The notes: a model not told the origin generated them from the letters alone. Counted from the stretch's first letter, positions 23,896 through 32,264 are shown. The stretch is DNA of 64,000 nt from Pseudonocardia autotrophica (GCF_000717175.1 NZ_JNYD01000017.1:1-64000); one strand, 5' to 3'. Program-made: numbers and translations.

Positions 23896-25052
23896 GAGCC
23901 CTCGCCCGGATCGCCCGGCACCGCGCCGATGGCCGGCACGGCGGTCCTGGCCGGGCCGGTGCCCGGCCCGACGGCCCGGTGCGGGATCGCGCACGCGACG
24001 ACCAGGACCGCATAGCACGAGAACAGCAGGACCGAGGCCCACGCGCCGTGCGGGGTGAGCAGCGACCCGATGTCGTCGAGCAGGTGCACCACGAGCAGGT
24101 AGGCCGGGACGGGCAGGAGTGCGGCCGACCCGGTCGACCACCGGCCGCGCCGGGACCCCCGTCCGGACAGTGCGTAGCCGCCCGCCATCGCGGGCAGCAC
24201 CAGGACCAGCGCGCCCGGGTCGACCCCGAACACCAGCGGCGACAGCGCGAGCCGGCGCCACCGAGCGCGCCCGCCCGTGCGCCGCCGGTGTTCGGCCAGC
24301 CCGAACAGGCCACCGACGATCGTGGCGGCGGGCAGGATCACGCCGAAGGTCCCGAACCAGCTGACGGTCGACACCGGCTCGGCGACGGCCGCCATGAACC
24401 CCCGCATGCCGGCGCCCCACGCCAGACCGCACACCGCACCGGCCACCACCAGCCGCCACGCCGGCCGGGACGGGTCCGGAGGGCCGCGATGCGGGAGCGC
24501 ACACCCGAGCGAGAGCACTGCGAGCAGGGACAGGAAGAGCACCGCCGTCCACGCGCCGCGTGCGCTGCCCAGTGGCGGTCCGAGCCCGGCCGCCGACGCC
24601 GCGACCAGCCACGTCGGGACCGGGACGAGGGCGAACGCCCCGGCCGCCCACCGCGCCGGACGGGAGCCGCGCCCGGCCAGCGCGTAGCCGCCGGCCATGC
24701 CGAACAACGGGACCGCGAGGGCACCCCCGCCCAGACCACCGTCGACGAACATCGAGACGACGACCCAGGGACTGAAGAGCACGAAGACCAGTGGTGCGGC
24801 GGCGAGCCACGGGTGGTGGCGGCCGGTGCGCCGCAGGTGCTCGGCCCAGCCGAGCAGGCCGCCGGCGACCGCGCCGGGCAGCAGGATCCCCTCGAACGTC
24901 CCGATCCAGCCGAACGTCGACGCCGGGCCCGCGACCTCGACCATGAACGCGCGCAGGGCAGCGGCCCAGGCCAGCCCGGACACCGCGCCGACCAGCACCG
25001 GCGACCGCCCGTCCCGACCCCCTGCGGGGCGGACGGCCGCTGCGGCGCTCAC
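23892..25052 (-). CDS. Internally duplicated membrane protein of unknown function
   Basis: A 386-residue integral membrane protein I do not recognise. It is a tandem duplication: residues ~18-190 and ~203-375 repeat the same plan. GAVSGLAWAAALRAFM pairs with GAVCGLAWGAGMRGFM, GWAEHLRRTGR with GLAEHRRRTGG, and GMAGGYALAGRGSR with AMAGGYALSGRGSR. Each half has about five membrane segments. The GTG at 25052 overlaps the ABM gene stop by GTGA, so the two are one unit under the promoter at 25391-25450. Transport or membrane anchoring are guesses. Confidence 0.7.
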   Translation of the reverse strand: MSAAAAVRPAGGRDGRSPVLVGAVSGLAWAAALRAFMVEVAGPASTFGWIGTFEGILLPGAVAGGLLGWAEHLRRTGRHHPWLAAAPLVFVLFSPWVVVSMFVDGGLGGGALAVPLFGMAGGYALAGRGSRPARWAAGAFALVPVPTWLVAASAAGLGPPLGSARGAWTAVLFLSLLAVLSLGCALPHRGPPDPSRPAWRLVVAGAVCGLAWGAGMRGFMAAVAEPVSTVSWFGTFGVILPAATIVGGLFGLAEHRRRTGGRARWRRLALSPLVFGVDPGALVLVLPAMAGGYALSGRGSRRGRWSTGSAALLPVPAYLLVVHLLDDIGSLLTPHGAWASVLLFSCYAVLVVACAIPHRAVGPGTGPARTAVPAIGAVPGDPGEGS

Positions 25053-25354
25053 GAGCCCGACGGCGCGAGCGCCGCCGCGATGCCGAGCTCGCCGACCTCG
25101 AACTCCACGTGCCGCGGGCCCGGGTCCGCGGGCAGCCCGGCCCGGCGCAGGGCCGGGTGCAGCCGCTCCGCGACGAACCGGTCGTGCTGCACGCCCGACT
25201 CCCAGACCGACACGATCTGCAGGCCCTGCTCCGACTCGCCCGCGACCTGCACGAGCAACCCGTCCGGCCGGCCGGCGCCGGCGACGAGCGCGGCGATCTC
25301 CCGGTACCCGGCCAGCGTCCCGGCCGGGATCGCGGTGATGGTGGCGAACGCCAT
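25049..25354 (-). CDS. Small protein, probably ABM-like dimeric alpha/beta barrel
   Basis: A 101-residue protein starting MAFATITAIPAGTLAGYREI, with the pattern LQIVSVWESGVQHDRFVAE in the middle, reminiscent of antibiotic-biosynthesis-monooxygenase-like barrels (beta strand, helix, then SVWES). No catalytic residue can be assigned. The ATG at 25354 has GGGGAGG seven bases upstream. It is the first gene of a two-gene unit with the duplicated membrane protein, transcribed from a promoter whose sequence recurs before the gene at 28316-28876. Confidence 0.65.
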   Translation of the reverse strand: MAFATITAIPAGTLAGYREIAALVAGAGRPDGLLVQVAGESEQGLQIVSVWESGVQHDRFVAERLHPALRRAGLPADPGPRHVEFEVGELGIAAALAPSGS

Positions 25355-25390
25355 GACGGCCTCCCCGTGGCTCGGGACGTCCGGACGCGT

Positions 25391-25450
25391 CGACGCTAGG
25401 CGGGCGGGCCCGGCCCCCGCGTCCGCCGAAATACTCCGCCGCCTACTCAG
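25391..25450 (-). promoter_or_regulatory. Promoter of the ABM-like/membrane protein unit; twin of 28911-28969
   Basis: Read on the minus strand: CTGAGTAGG, then GGAGTATTTCGGCGGACGCG, a variable GC stretch, and CCTAGCGTCG holding the -10 hexamer TAGCGT (25398-25393). The same order and spacing occur at 28911-28969. The block overlaps the last codon of the luxR gene. The conserved part upstream of -10 covers about -30 to -60, where a LuxR-type activator would bind. Confidence 0.7.
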
Positions 25451-28242
25451 GTCCGGGTGCCGAGGTTGTGCACCGCCCACACCGCGATCTGGCTGCGGCG
25501 GGAGAACCCGAGCTTGGTGAGGATGTGCTGGACGTGGTTCTGCGCGGTGCGCTCGGAGACGACGAGCGCGGCGGCGATCTGCGGGTTGCTCATCCCGCGC
25601 GCGACGCATGCCGCGACCTCCCGCTCGCGCGCGGTCAGCAGGGCGGCCGGGGCGCGGCGCAGCCGCTCGTCGAGGGCGGCGAGCCGGGCCGCGAACCCGG
25701 GCATGCCCAGGCCCTCCGCCGCGGTACGCCCCTCGGCGACCAGCGTTGCCGCCTCGCCCAGGTCGTCGGTGCGTCCGCGGCGCGCGAGCACGGCCGCGAG
25801 CTCCGTCTGCGCCTCCACGGCGTACCCCGCGGCGCCGCCGGTGCGGCAGGTCGCCAGCGCCGACCGCAGCTCGTCGACGGCCGTGTCGAGCTCGCCGAGG
25901 CGTGCGGCGGCCGAGCCCAGATGGAGCGTGACGGGCCCGCCGTAGTGCGCGACGCCGGCGCCGGAGCCGACGTGCCGCCCACGGTGGGGCAGCAGCAGTC
26001 CGCGCAGGGCGGCGACGTCGGCGGCCGCGCCCTGGGCGCCGGCCACGGCGACGCCGGCCGAAAGGACCGTCAGCAGGAAGAACGGGGCCGGGCGCCAGCC
26101 CGCGGGCGGGCCGAGCGACCGGTACAGCGCGCCGGCCTCGGGCAGCCGCCCGGCGTCCGTGAGCATCAGCGCGGGACCCAGGGTGAAGGTGATGCGGTAG
26201 CCCGAGCCGGCGGCGAGGGGACCGCCGGCCGCGGCGAGCGCCTCGAGCGCGGTCGCGGTGCCGGCGTGGTGGTCCACGGCGGTGAGCAGCGCGAGCCGCG
26301 ATCCCACGGCGCCGCCCGTCCCGTTCCCCGGAGCGGCGGCGAAGGCCTCCGCGCCCAGCCGGGCCGCCTCGGCGAGCCGGCCGTGGGCCTGGGCCAGCAT
26401 CGCCTTGACCTTCAGCACGTGCCACCGCGCGGTCGCCCCGCCGTACCGCCCGGCCACCCACTCCAGGCGGTCCAGCTCGGCGGCGGCGTCGAACAGCTCG
26501 CCGCGCTCGACGAGGGCATCGATGAGCCACAGGTGCGCCCACAGCCGGGCCTCGTCCCGCGCCGTCGTCGCGGCGAGCAGGCGCTGCGCCAGGACGGTCC
26601 GCTCCTCGACGCCGTCGGGCCCGCTGCGCGCCAGCTGCCGGGCCCGCAGCGCCGCCACCAGCGCGGACGCGTCCCCGCAGCCCTCGGCGGCGGCGAGCGC
26701 CTCGCGGCTGGCCGAGTCGGCCTGCGCGACGTCCTCGAGGTACATGTCGGTCTCGGTGAGAAGGGCGAGCAGCCGGGCCCGGCGGGGTCCCGTGACGGCC
26801 CCGGCGAGCGCCTCCTCGCACAGCGCGCGCACGGTGCGGTCGAGGCCCTGGTCGTTGGTGCAGCCCAGGGTGAGCACCGCGTCGGCGACCAGCCGGGGCC
26901 GGTCCGGCCCGTGGGCCACGGCGATCGCCTCGCCGGCCGCCGCCACCGCCCCGGCCGGATCCGCGGCGCGGAACCGGGCCGCGGCCAGGCCGGTCAGGAG
27001 GCGGTGGCGCGTCACGGCGTCGACCGCGGCGTCGCCGACGTCGAGTGCGAGCCGGTAGAGCCGGGCGCCCTCCTCGAACGCGAGCGTGCGCACGGCGGCA
27101 GCGGCCGCCCGCTCGATCCACGCCGACGCCTCGGCCCGCTCGCCGGCCACGGCCGCGGCCGCCCAGTGCCGGGCGAGGTCCGCGAGGTGGGGATCGACCC
27201 GGTCGCCGGCGTGGCGCAGGATCGCGTCGACGGCGGCCCGGTGCAGCCGGACCCGCTCGCCGCCCGGGAGGCCGGCCTCGACGGCGTCCCGGACGAGGGG
27301 GTGGACGAACCGGTACCGGCCGGGCGCGTCGCCCGGTTCGAGCAGGCCGGCGTCCGCCGCCTCGTCGATCGGGTCCAGGCACTCCAGCAGCGGCCGGCCG
27401 ACGACGGCGGCGAGGACGACGAGGTCGACGCACGGGCCGAGCACCGCCGCGATGCGCAGCTCGTGGCGGCACCGGGGGGAGAGCCGGCCCAGCCACCGCC
27501 CGACGGCCTCGCGCACGCCGACCGGGACGCCGATCGGGCGTCCCTCGGCGAGGTCGCGGCCCAGCTCGGCGGCGAGGAAGGGATTTCCGGCACTGAGCTC
27601 GTGCACCCGCTCGGCTTGATCGACGGGCACCGCGGCCCCGACGACATCCGCGAGCTGCACCGCGACGGCCTGCGGCGGGAGCCGGCGGAGCGCGAGGCGG
27701 TCGACCGCCGGCCCGCTGGGCAGGGACGCCGGTCCGGCGGTGTCGTCGTGGGTGGCGACGAGCAGCAACCGGCCGCCGCGCAGCTGCGCGGCCACGTGGT
27801 GCAGGAGCCGCAGCGACGCGGGATCGGCCCGGTGGACGTCGTCGAGCACGACGAGGAGCCCGGCCGGCTCCGCCGCCGCGTGCAGCACCCGGACGACGGT
27901 GTCGAACAGCCGGAACCGGTCCTCCTCCTCGACGGCCGCCACCCCGTCGGTCAGCGGGGCGAGGTCGGACCCGCCGGCCGGTGGGGCGGGACCGGGGAGC
28001 CCGCGCAGGACCTGGCGCCAGGGCAGGAACGGCGGCGCGACGTCCGGCCCGGCGCCCGCACCCCATGCGACCGGGACGCGGTCTGCGGCGGCCCGCGCCG
28101 CGAGCTCCGTGGCGAGCCGAGTCCGGCCGATTCCGGGCTCGCCGCCGCAGAGCACGAGCCGGGGGTCGCCGGTGAGCGCGGCCGCGAGCATGCCGGTCAG
28201 CGCGGCCAGCTCGCGGTCGCGACCCACCAGCCCGGACGGCAC
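25447..28242 (-). CDS. Large ATPase LuxR-family regulator (LAL type)
   Basis: A 931-residue LAL regulator. The N-terminal AAA module begins LVGRDRELAAL, and its Walker A is GEPGIGRTRL (35-44), with Arg where Lys is usual; Walker B is LLVVLDDVHRAD. A long helical repeat region follows, and the last ~65 residues are a LuxR helix-turn-helix (LTAREREVAACVARGMSNPQIA, SERTAQNHVQHILTKLGF written in two parts). The GTG at 28242 has GGAGGGGGTGCGGGAG upstream. The two flanking promoters with a common 60-bp block are its probable targets. The Arg in Walker A may weaken ATP hydrolysis. Confidence 0.85.
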   Translation of the reverse strand: MPSGLVGRDRELAALTGMLAAALTGDPRLVLCGGEPGIGRTRLATELAARAAADRVPVAWGAGAGPDVAPPFLPWRQVLRGLPGPAPPAGGSDLAPLTDGVAAVEEEDRFRLFDTVVRVLHAAAEPAGLLVVLDDVHRADPASLRLLHHVAAQLRGGRLLLVATHDDTAGPASLPSGPAVDRLALRRLPPQAVAVQLADVVGAAVPVDQAERVHELSAGNPFLAAELGRDLAEGRPIGVPVGVREAVGRWLGRLSPRCRHELRIAAVLGPCVDLVVLAAVVGRPLLECLDPIDEAADAGLLEPGDAPGRYRFVHPLVRDAVEAGLPGGERVRLHRAAVDAILRHAGDRVDPHLADLARHWAAAAVAGERAEASAWIERAAAAAVRTLAFEEGARLYRLALDVGDAAVDAVTRHRLLTGLAAARFRAADPAGAVAAAGEAIAVAHGPDRPRLVADAVLTLGCTNDQGLDRTVRALCEEALAGAVTGPRRARLLALLTETDMYLEDVAQADSASREALAAAEGCGDASALVAALRARQLARSGPDGVEERTVLAQRLLAATTARDEARLWAHLWLIDALVERGELFDAAAELDRLEWVAGRYGGATARWHVLKVKAMLAQAHGRLAEAARLGAEAFAAAPGNGTGGAVGSRLALLTAVDHHAGTATALEALAAAGGPLAAGSGYRITFTLGPALMLTDAGRLPEAGALYRSLGPPAGWRPAPFFLLTVLSAGVAVAGAQGAAADVAALRGLLLPHRGRHVGSGAGVAHYGGPVTLHLGSAAARLGELDTAVDELRSALATCRTGGAAGYAVEAQTELAAVLARRGRTDDLGEAATLVAEGRTAAEGLGMPGFAARLAALDERLRRAPAALLTAREREVAACVARGMSNPQIAAALVVSERTAQNHVQHILTKLGFSRRSQIAVWAVHNLGTRT

Positions 28243-28315
28243 CGCTCCCGCACCCCCTCCGCGCCCGCGGCGCGACCGGGAGCAGTGTCGTCCGGGTGAC
28301 CGGCCCGGGCAAGCG

Positions 28316-28876
28316 TCAGGCCGGTACGCGCTCCCCGGTACGGGTCTCGGCGAGCACCGCGGCGCCCAGCGCGGCCCACAGCAGGTGCCAGACGCCGAGG
28401 GCGGTCACCGCGGCCGGGGCGCCCGGGCCCGGGCCGCCGGTCAGGATGATCACGGGCACGGCGACGACGACGATCCACGCGCCGACGAGCAGGGGCACGA
28501 CGCGGTGCCACCCGCTCCACCGCCCCGAGCGCAGCACCGCGGCGCCGGCGAGCAGCATCCCGAGCGCTGTCAGCAGGGGCACGACGGCGTACAGGGCGTC
28601 GCCGGTCGGGCCCGGCGAGGCGGCCTCGGCGGCGATGAAACCGAGCAGGCCGACGATCGCGAGGGCGACGCCGACCCGGCCCGTCCCGCCCGCCGCCGCT
28701 CCGGTGAGGGCCAGCGCGACCACCCCGGCGAGCGTCGCGACGTAGATCGGGAGCAGGTAGGGCGACTCGTCCGCCGGCGCGAAGCCGGCGAGCAGGGCGG
28801 CGGAGAACAGGACGGCGCCCAGGGCGCCGACGACGCAGAGCACGGCGCCGGCGCGGGCCGCGCGGATGGGGTCCAT
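28316..28876 (-). CDS. Six-segment membrane protein of unknown function
   Basis: A 186-residue protein with about six hydrophobic segments and short loops, starting MDPIRAARAGAVLCVVGALG and ending with a charged tail TRTGERVPA. No family motif is recognisable. GAAGAGGAAC precedes the ATG at 28876. It lies upstream of the luxR gene on the same strand, with 73 bases between them, and its promoter (28911-28969) is a near copy of the one before the ABM-like gene, so both sides probably respond to the same signal. Confidence 0.6.
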   Translation of the reverse strand: MDPIRAARAGAVLCVVGALGAVLFSAALLAGFAPADESPYLLPIYVATLAGVVALALTGAAAGGTGRVGVALAIVGLLGFIAAEAASPGPTGDALYAVVPLLTALGMLLAGAAVLRSGRWSGWHRVVPLLVGAWIVVVAVPVIILTGGPGPGAPAAVTALGVWHLLWAALGAAVLAETRTGERVPA

Positions 28877-28910
28877 GGCGTTCCTCTTCGACGAGGTGGG
28901 TGGGACGCCT

Positions 28911-28969
28911 CGACGCTAGGGAGGCCGGCCCGCCGGACGCGTCCGCCGAAGTACTCCCGCCCTACTCAG
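28911..28969 (-). promoter_or_regulatory. Promoter of the six-segment membrane protein; twin of 25391-25450
   Basis: Minus-strand order CTGAGTAGGG, GGAGTACTTCGGCGGACGCG, GC-rich spacer, CCTAGCGTCG. It differs from its twin by one deletion and scattered changes mainly in the spacer. The -10 TAGCGT is at 28918-28913. Confidence 0.7.
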
Positions 28970-28988
28970 AAGCCCCTCCGCGCAGGCT

Positions 28989-29048
28989 CCTACTCGCAGT
29001 GCCCTACCTCGCAGTGCCCTACCTCGCGGTGCCCTACCTCGCCGTGCC
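28989..29048. repeat. 15-bp tandem repeat array
   Basis: Four units of CTACCTCGCAGTGCC type start at 28989 (variant), 29004, 29019 and 29034, directly before the stop codon of the SDR gene at 29049. The unit resembles a shortened form of the 22-bp repeat (ACTCGCGGTGCC), with a 15-bp period. Confidence 0.8.
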
Positions 29049-29894
29049 CTACTCGGACGCCGCGCTGAGCTCGTCGACGAAGAAGTCGAGCTCGGGGTCG
29101 TCGCCGCCGCCGTAGCGGGTGAAGTCGGTGACCCCGGTCTCGCGCAGGATCTGCACGTCGATGATGGTCTCGCCGCTGCGCTCCTGCGGCAGGGACAGCA
29201 CGGCCATGGCGGCGTCGGCCATGATCTCCGGGTCGCGCGAGCGGTCCACGGTGTCGGTGCCGCCGAGCAGGTTCTGCACGGCCGCGGTCTTGATCGCGGT
29301 CTCGGGCCAGAGGCAGTTCGCGGCGATGCCGGCGTCGGCGAACTCGGCCGCCCAGCCCAGGGTCAGGATCGTCATCCCGAACTTGGACAGCGCGTAGGCC
29401 GGGAACTTCCCGAGCCAGTGCGGTGCCATCGTGACCGGCGGAGACAGCGTGAGCACGCGCGCCCGGTCGGACTTGCGCAGGTGCGGCAGGGCGGCCTTGA
29501 ACAGCAGGAACGTGCCGCGCGAGTTGATCTGCTGCATCAGGTCGTAGCGCTTGACGCTGAGCTCCTCGGTGCCGGTGAGGTTCAGCGCCGAGGCGTTGTT
29601 GACCACGACGTCGATCCCGCCGAACCGCTCGACGGCCTGTGCCGCGGCGCGCTCGACGTCCTCCTCCTTGCGGACGTCGCCGACCACGGCGAGCGCCTGC
29701 CCGCCGGCCTGCTCGATCTCGGCGACGGCGGTGTGCACCGTGCCGGGCAGGCGCGGGTCGGGCTGGTCGGTCTTGGCCAGGATGACGACGTTGGCGCCGC
29801 GCCGGCCGGCGGCGACGGCGATGGCCAGCCCGATGCCGCGGCTGCCGCCGGACATCAGGATGGTGCGGCCGGCGAGGGCGTCCTGCTCGCTCAC
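29049..29894 (-). CDS. HSDL2-like short-chain dehydrogenase
   Basis: A 281-residue SDR. SGGSRGIGLAIAVAAGRRGA at the N-terminus and ILAKTDQPDPRLPGTVHTA are characteristic of hydroxysteroid dehydrogenase-like protein 2 and its bacterial relatives, which act in lipid metabolism; substrates are unknown. The active site reads LSPPVTM and YALSK. The C-terminus is extended by about 30 acidic residues past the usual end, finishing GGGDDPELDFFVDELSAASE. The GTG at 29894 has GAGGAGGAGCCC upstream. The stop is flanked by the 15-bp repeat array. The promoter region carries a nested inverted repeat (29926-29953). Confidence 0.8.
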   Translation of the reverse strand: MSEQDALAGRTILMSGGSRGIGLAIAVAAGRRGANVVILAKTDQPDPRLPGTVHTAVAEIEQAGGQALAVVGDVRKEEDVERAAAQAVERFGGIDVVVNNASALNLTGTEELSVKRYDLMQQINSRGTFLLFKAALPHLRKSDRARVLTLSPPVTMAPHWLGKFPAYALSKFGMTILTLGWAAEFADAGIAANCLWPETAIKTAAVQNLLGGTDTVDRSRDPEIMADAAMAVLSLPQERSGETIIDVQILRETGVTDFTRYGGGDDPELDFFVDELSAASE

Positions 29895-29925
29895 GGGCTC
29901 CTCCTCTGCGCTGGGGACGCCCGGA

Positions 29926-29953
29926 CAGTAACAGTCAGTCCTGACCGCTACTG
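29926..29953. promoter_or_regulatory. Nested inverted repeat upstream of the HSDL2-like SDR
   Basis: CAGTA-ACA-GTCAG-TC-CTGAC-CGC-TACTG: two nested pairs of perfect 5-bp arms with equal 3-bp gaps, 28 bp in all. It lies 32 bases before the SDR start and overlaps the stop codon of the VOC gene. The symmetry and size fit a TetR-type operator or, less likely, an RNA hairpin. Confidence 0.6.
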
Positions 29954-30316
29954 GGTGATCTCGACCACCACGAGCACGTTCCCGTCCGGGTCGCGCAGCG
30001 TGAACATGGGCGGGGCGTACTCGCCCATGCGCAGCACCTCGGGATCGACGTCGACGCCGCGCTCGCGCAGCTCGGCGTGGGCCGCATCGGCGTCGGGGCT
30101 GGCGAGCCGGACCGCGGTGCCCAGGCCGCCCGGCGCGGGCTCGCCGGCGACCAGTGCGATCGACGTCGCCGAGCCGGCCGGGGCGACCTCGATCCAGCGG
30201 CCCTCGCCGAAGGGGGCGTCCCTCCGCTTCTCGAGGCCGAGCGCGCCGACGTAGAACTCCAGCGCCCGGTCCTGGTCCCGCACGGTGAGCGCCACGGTGT
30301 GGATGCCGCTGATCAT
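29948..30316 (-). CDS. VOC-superfamily (glyoxalase-like) protein
   Basis: A 122-residue single VOC module: MISGIHTVALTVRDQDRALE at the start, FYVGALGLEKR, and the closing RDPDGNVLVVVE typical of glyoxalase/bleomycin-resistance proteins. Possible metal ligands are His6 and a late Glu. The reaction cannot be predicted. The ATG at 30316 has CGAGGAGG upstream. Its stop lies within the inverted repeat at 29926-29953, so it may be co-transcribed with the SDR. Confidence 0.8.
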   Translation of the reverse strand: MISGIHTVALTVRDQDRALEFYVGALGLEKRRDAPFGEGRWIEVAPAGSATSIALVAGEPAPGGLGTAVRLASPDADAAHAELRERGVDVDPEVLRMGEYAPPMFTLRDPDGNVLVVVEITQ

Positions 30317-30430
30317 GGTGTGCCTCCTCGGGTCGACGGGCGGTGGACCGCGCCCTGCCCCGGAACTCATCGGCCGAGCAGCCGTCGGCCCCGGGATGTC
30401 CGACCGCATGATCGGGAGCACGATGGCGGC

Positions 30431-31204
30431 ATGACCGCTCCCGTCCGCATCGGGCTGCAGCTGCAGCCCCAGCACGCCGACTACGGCCGCATCCGTGACA
30501 CGCTGCTCGCCGCCGAGGAGGCCGGCGCCGACGTCGTCTTCAACTGGGACCACTTCTTCCCGCTCTACGGCGACCCCGACGGCAAGCACTTCGAGTGCTG
30601 GACCATGCTCGGGGCCTGGGCGGAGACCACGAGCCGCGTCGAGATCGGCGCCCTCGTGACCTGCAACAGCTACCGCAACCCCGAGCTGCTGGCCGACATG
30701 GCCCGCACCGTCGACCACATCTCGCAGGGCCGGCTCATCCTCGGCATCGGATCGGGCTGGTTCGAGAAGGACTACGCCGAGTACGGCTACGACTTCAAGA
30801 CGGCCGGCCGGCGGCTCGACGACCTCGGCGCGGCCCTGCCCCGCATCCGCGACCGCTGGTCGAGGCTCAACCCCGCCCCGACCCGCGACATCCCGATCCT
30901 CATCGGCGGCGGCGGGGAGAAGAAGACGCTTCGCTACACCGCCGAGCACGCCGCGATCTGGCACGGCTTCGGCGACGCCGACACCGTGCGGCACAAGTGC
31001 GCCGTGCTCGACGGGCACTGCCGCGACATCGGCCGGGACCCGGGCGAGATCGCGCGGTCCTGCGGCGTGCAGAAGCCGCCGTCGGAGGCCGCGCAGGAGC
31101 TCCTCGACGTCGGGGTCTCGCTGTTCACCGTGGGCGTGGGCGGGCCGGACCACGACCTCTCCCTGCTCAAGGAGTGGATCGCCTGGCGCGACTCGCTCGG
31201 CTGA
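30431..31204 (+). CDS. LLM-class F420-dependent oxidoreductase
   Basis: A 257-residue luciferase-like protein. RIGLQLQPQHADY opens the barrel, followed by EEAGADVVFNWDHF and VDHISQGRLILGIGSGWFEKDYAEYGYDF, the usual F420-dependent LLM pattern. Substrate is unknown. The ATG at 30431 is favoured by family alignment; only a weak GGGAG is seen upstream. It diverges from the VOC gene and converges with the MetE-like gene, with seven bases between stops. Confidence 0.8.
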   Translation: MTAPVRIGLQLQPQHADYGRIRDTLLAAEEAGADVVFNWDHFFPLYGDPDGKHFECWTMLGAWAETTSRVEIGALVTCNSYRNPELLADMARTVDHISQGRLILGIGSGWFEKDYAEYGYDFKTAGRRLDDLGAALPRIRDRWSRLNPAPTRDIPILIGGGGEKKTLRYTAEHAAIWHGFGDADTVRHKCAVLDGHCRDIGRDPGEIARSCGVQKPPSEAAQELLDVGVSLFTVGVGGPDHDLSLLKEWIAWRDSLG

Positions 31205-31210
31205 GTCCGG

Positions 31211-32248
31211 TCACGCGAGCTCCTCCCGGAGCAGGGCCGCGGCGCCCGCCATCGCCCGCATCTTCCCGACCGCCGAGTCGCGCGGCAGGTACTTCATCCC
31301 GCAGTCCGTGGCGATGACGATCTGCTCGGCCGGGAGCCGGTCGAAGGCGCGCCGCGTCCGCGCCGCCACGGTCTCGACGGACTCCACGGCGTGGTCGGAC
31401 AGGTCGATCACGCCGAGGAGGATCGTCTTGTCCTTGAGGTCGGCGAGCACCCCGAGGTCCAGCCCGGACTGCGCGGTCTCGATGGAGATCTGGTCGGCGG
31501 TGCAGCCGGCCAGCTCCGGCAGGAACGAGTACCCCTCGGGGCGCTCGTGGATGATCGCGGCGTAGCCGAAGCAGAGGTGCACGACGGTGGTGCCGGTGAT
31601 CCCCTCGAGCGCGGCGTTGAGCGCGGCCAGCCCGTAGGCGCGGGCGGCGTCCGGGCGGGCCTGCAGGTAGGGCTCGTCGATCTGGACGACGTCGGCACCG
31701 GCCGCGAACAGGTCCCGGATCTCGTCGTTCACGGCGGCGGCGTAGCCCATCGCTGCGGACTCGAGGTCCGGATAGTGGTCGTTCTGCGCCTGCTGGGACA
31801 TCGTGAAGGGGCCCGGCACCGTCATCTTCACCGTGCGGTCGGTGTGCGCCTTGAGGAAGCGCAGGTCGTCGACCTGCACGGGCCGCGGGCGGGAGATCGG
31901 CCCGACGATCCGCGGCACCGGGTTGGGGTGCCCGCTGCGGTCGAGCGCCGTGCCGGGGTTGTCGACGTCGACGCCGTCGAGCGCGGTGGCGAAGTGGTTG
32001 GAGTAGCTCTCCCGCCGGATCTCCCCGTCGGTGACGATGTCCAGCCCGGCCTCCTCCTGCTCCCGGATCGCGACCCGGGTCGCGTCGTCCTGGGCCTCGG
32101 CGAGGTGCTCCGGCGGGATCCGCCAGAGCTCGCGGGCACGGACCCGGGGCGGGAAGCGGCCGGCCAGCCGGGCGCGGTCGATCAACCATTCGGGCTGGGC
32201 GTAGCTGCCGACCAGGGAGGTGGGCAGCAGCGGAAGCGACGGCGACAC
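31211..32248 (-). CDS. Stand-alone MetE-like zinc enzyme (methyl- or alkyltransferase type)
   Basis: A 345-residue TIM-barrel protein equal to the C-terminal catalytic half of cobalamin-independent methionine synthase. Zinc ligands are recognisable in VVHLCFGY (His and Cys) and DCGMKYLPR (Cys), with VQIDEPYL in between. The folate-binding N-terminal half is missing. Relatives of this size include core-MetE proteins and epoxyalkane:coenzyme M transferase, which use the zinc to activate a thiol. It closes the operon that contains the intradiol dioxygenase and CoA-transferase, so a thiol-transfer or demethylation step in a catabolic route is plausible but unproven. GTG at 32248 has CTGGAGGAGCCC upstream. 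Confidence 0.75.
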   Translation of the reverse strand: MSPSLPLLPTSLVGSYAQPEWLIDRARLAGRFPPRVRARELWRIPPEHLAEAQDDATRVAIREQEEAGLDIVTDGEIRRESYSNHFATALDGVDVDNPGTALDRSGHPNPVPRIVGPISRPRPVQVDDLRFLKAHTDRTVKMTVPGPFTMSQQAQNDHYPDLESAAMGYAAAVNDEIRDLFAAGADVVQIDEPYLQARPDAARAYGLAALNAALEGITGTTVVHLCFGYAAIIHERPEGYSFLPELAGCTADQISIETAQSGLDLGVLADLKDKTILLGVIDLSDHAVESVETVAARTRRAFDRLPAEQIVIATDCGMKYLPRDSAVGKMRAMAGAAALLREELA

Positions 32249-32264
32249 GGGCTCCTCCAGGAAC

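Noticed and set aside
25468-28299. A 943-codon open frame on the plus strand
   Set aside because: Antisense to the LAL regulator, which has clear ATPase and helix-turn-helix motifs; the frame shows no domain.
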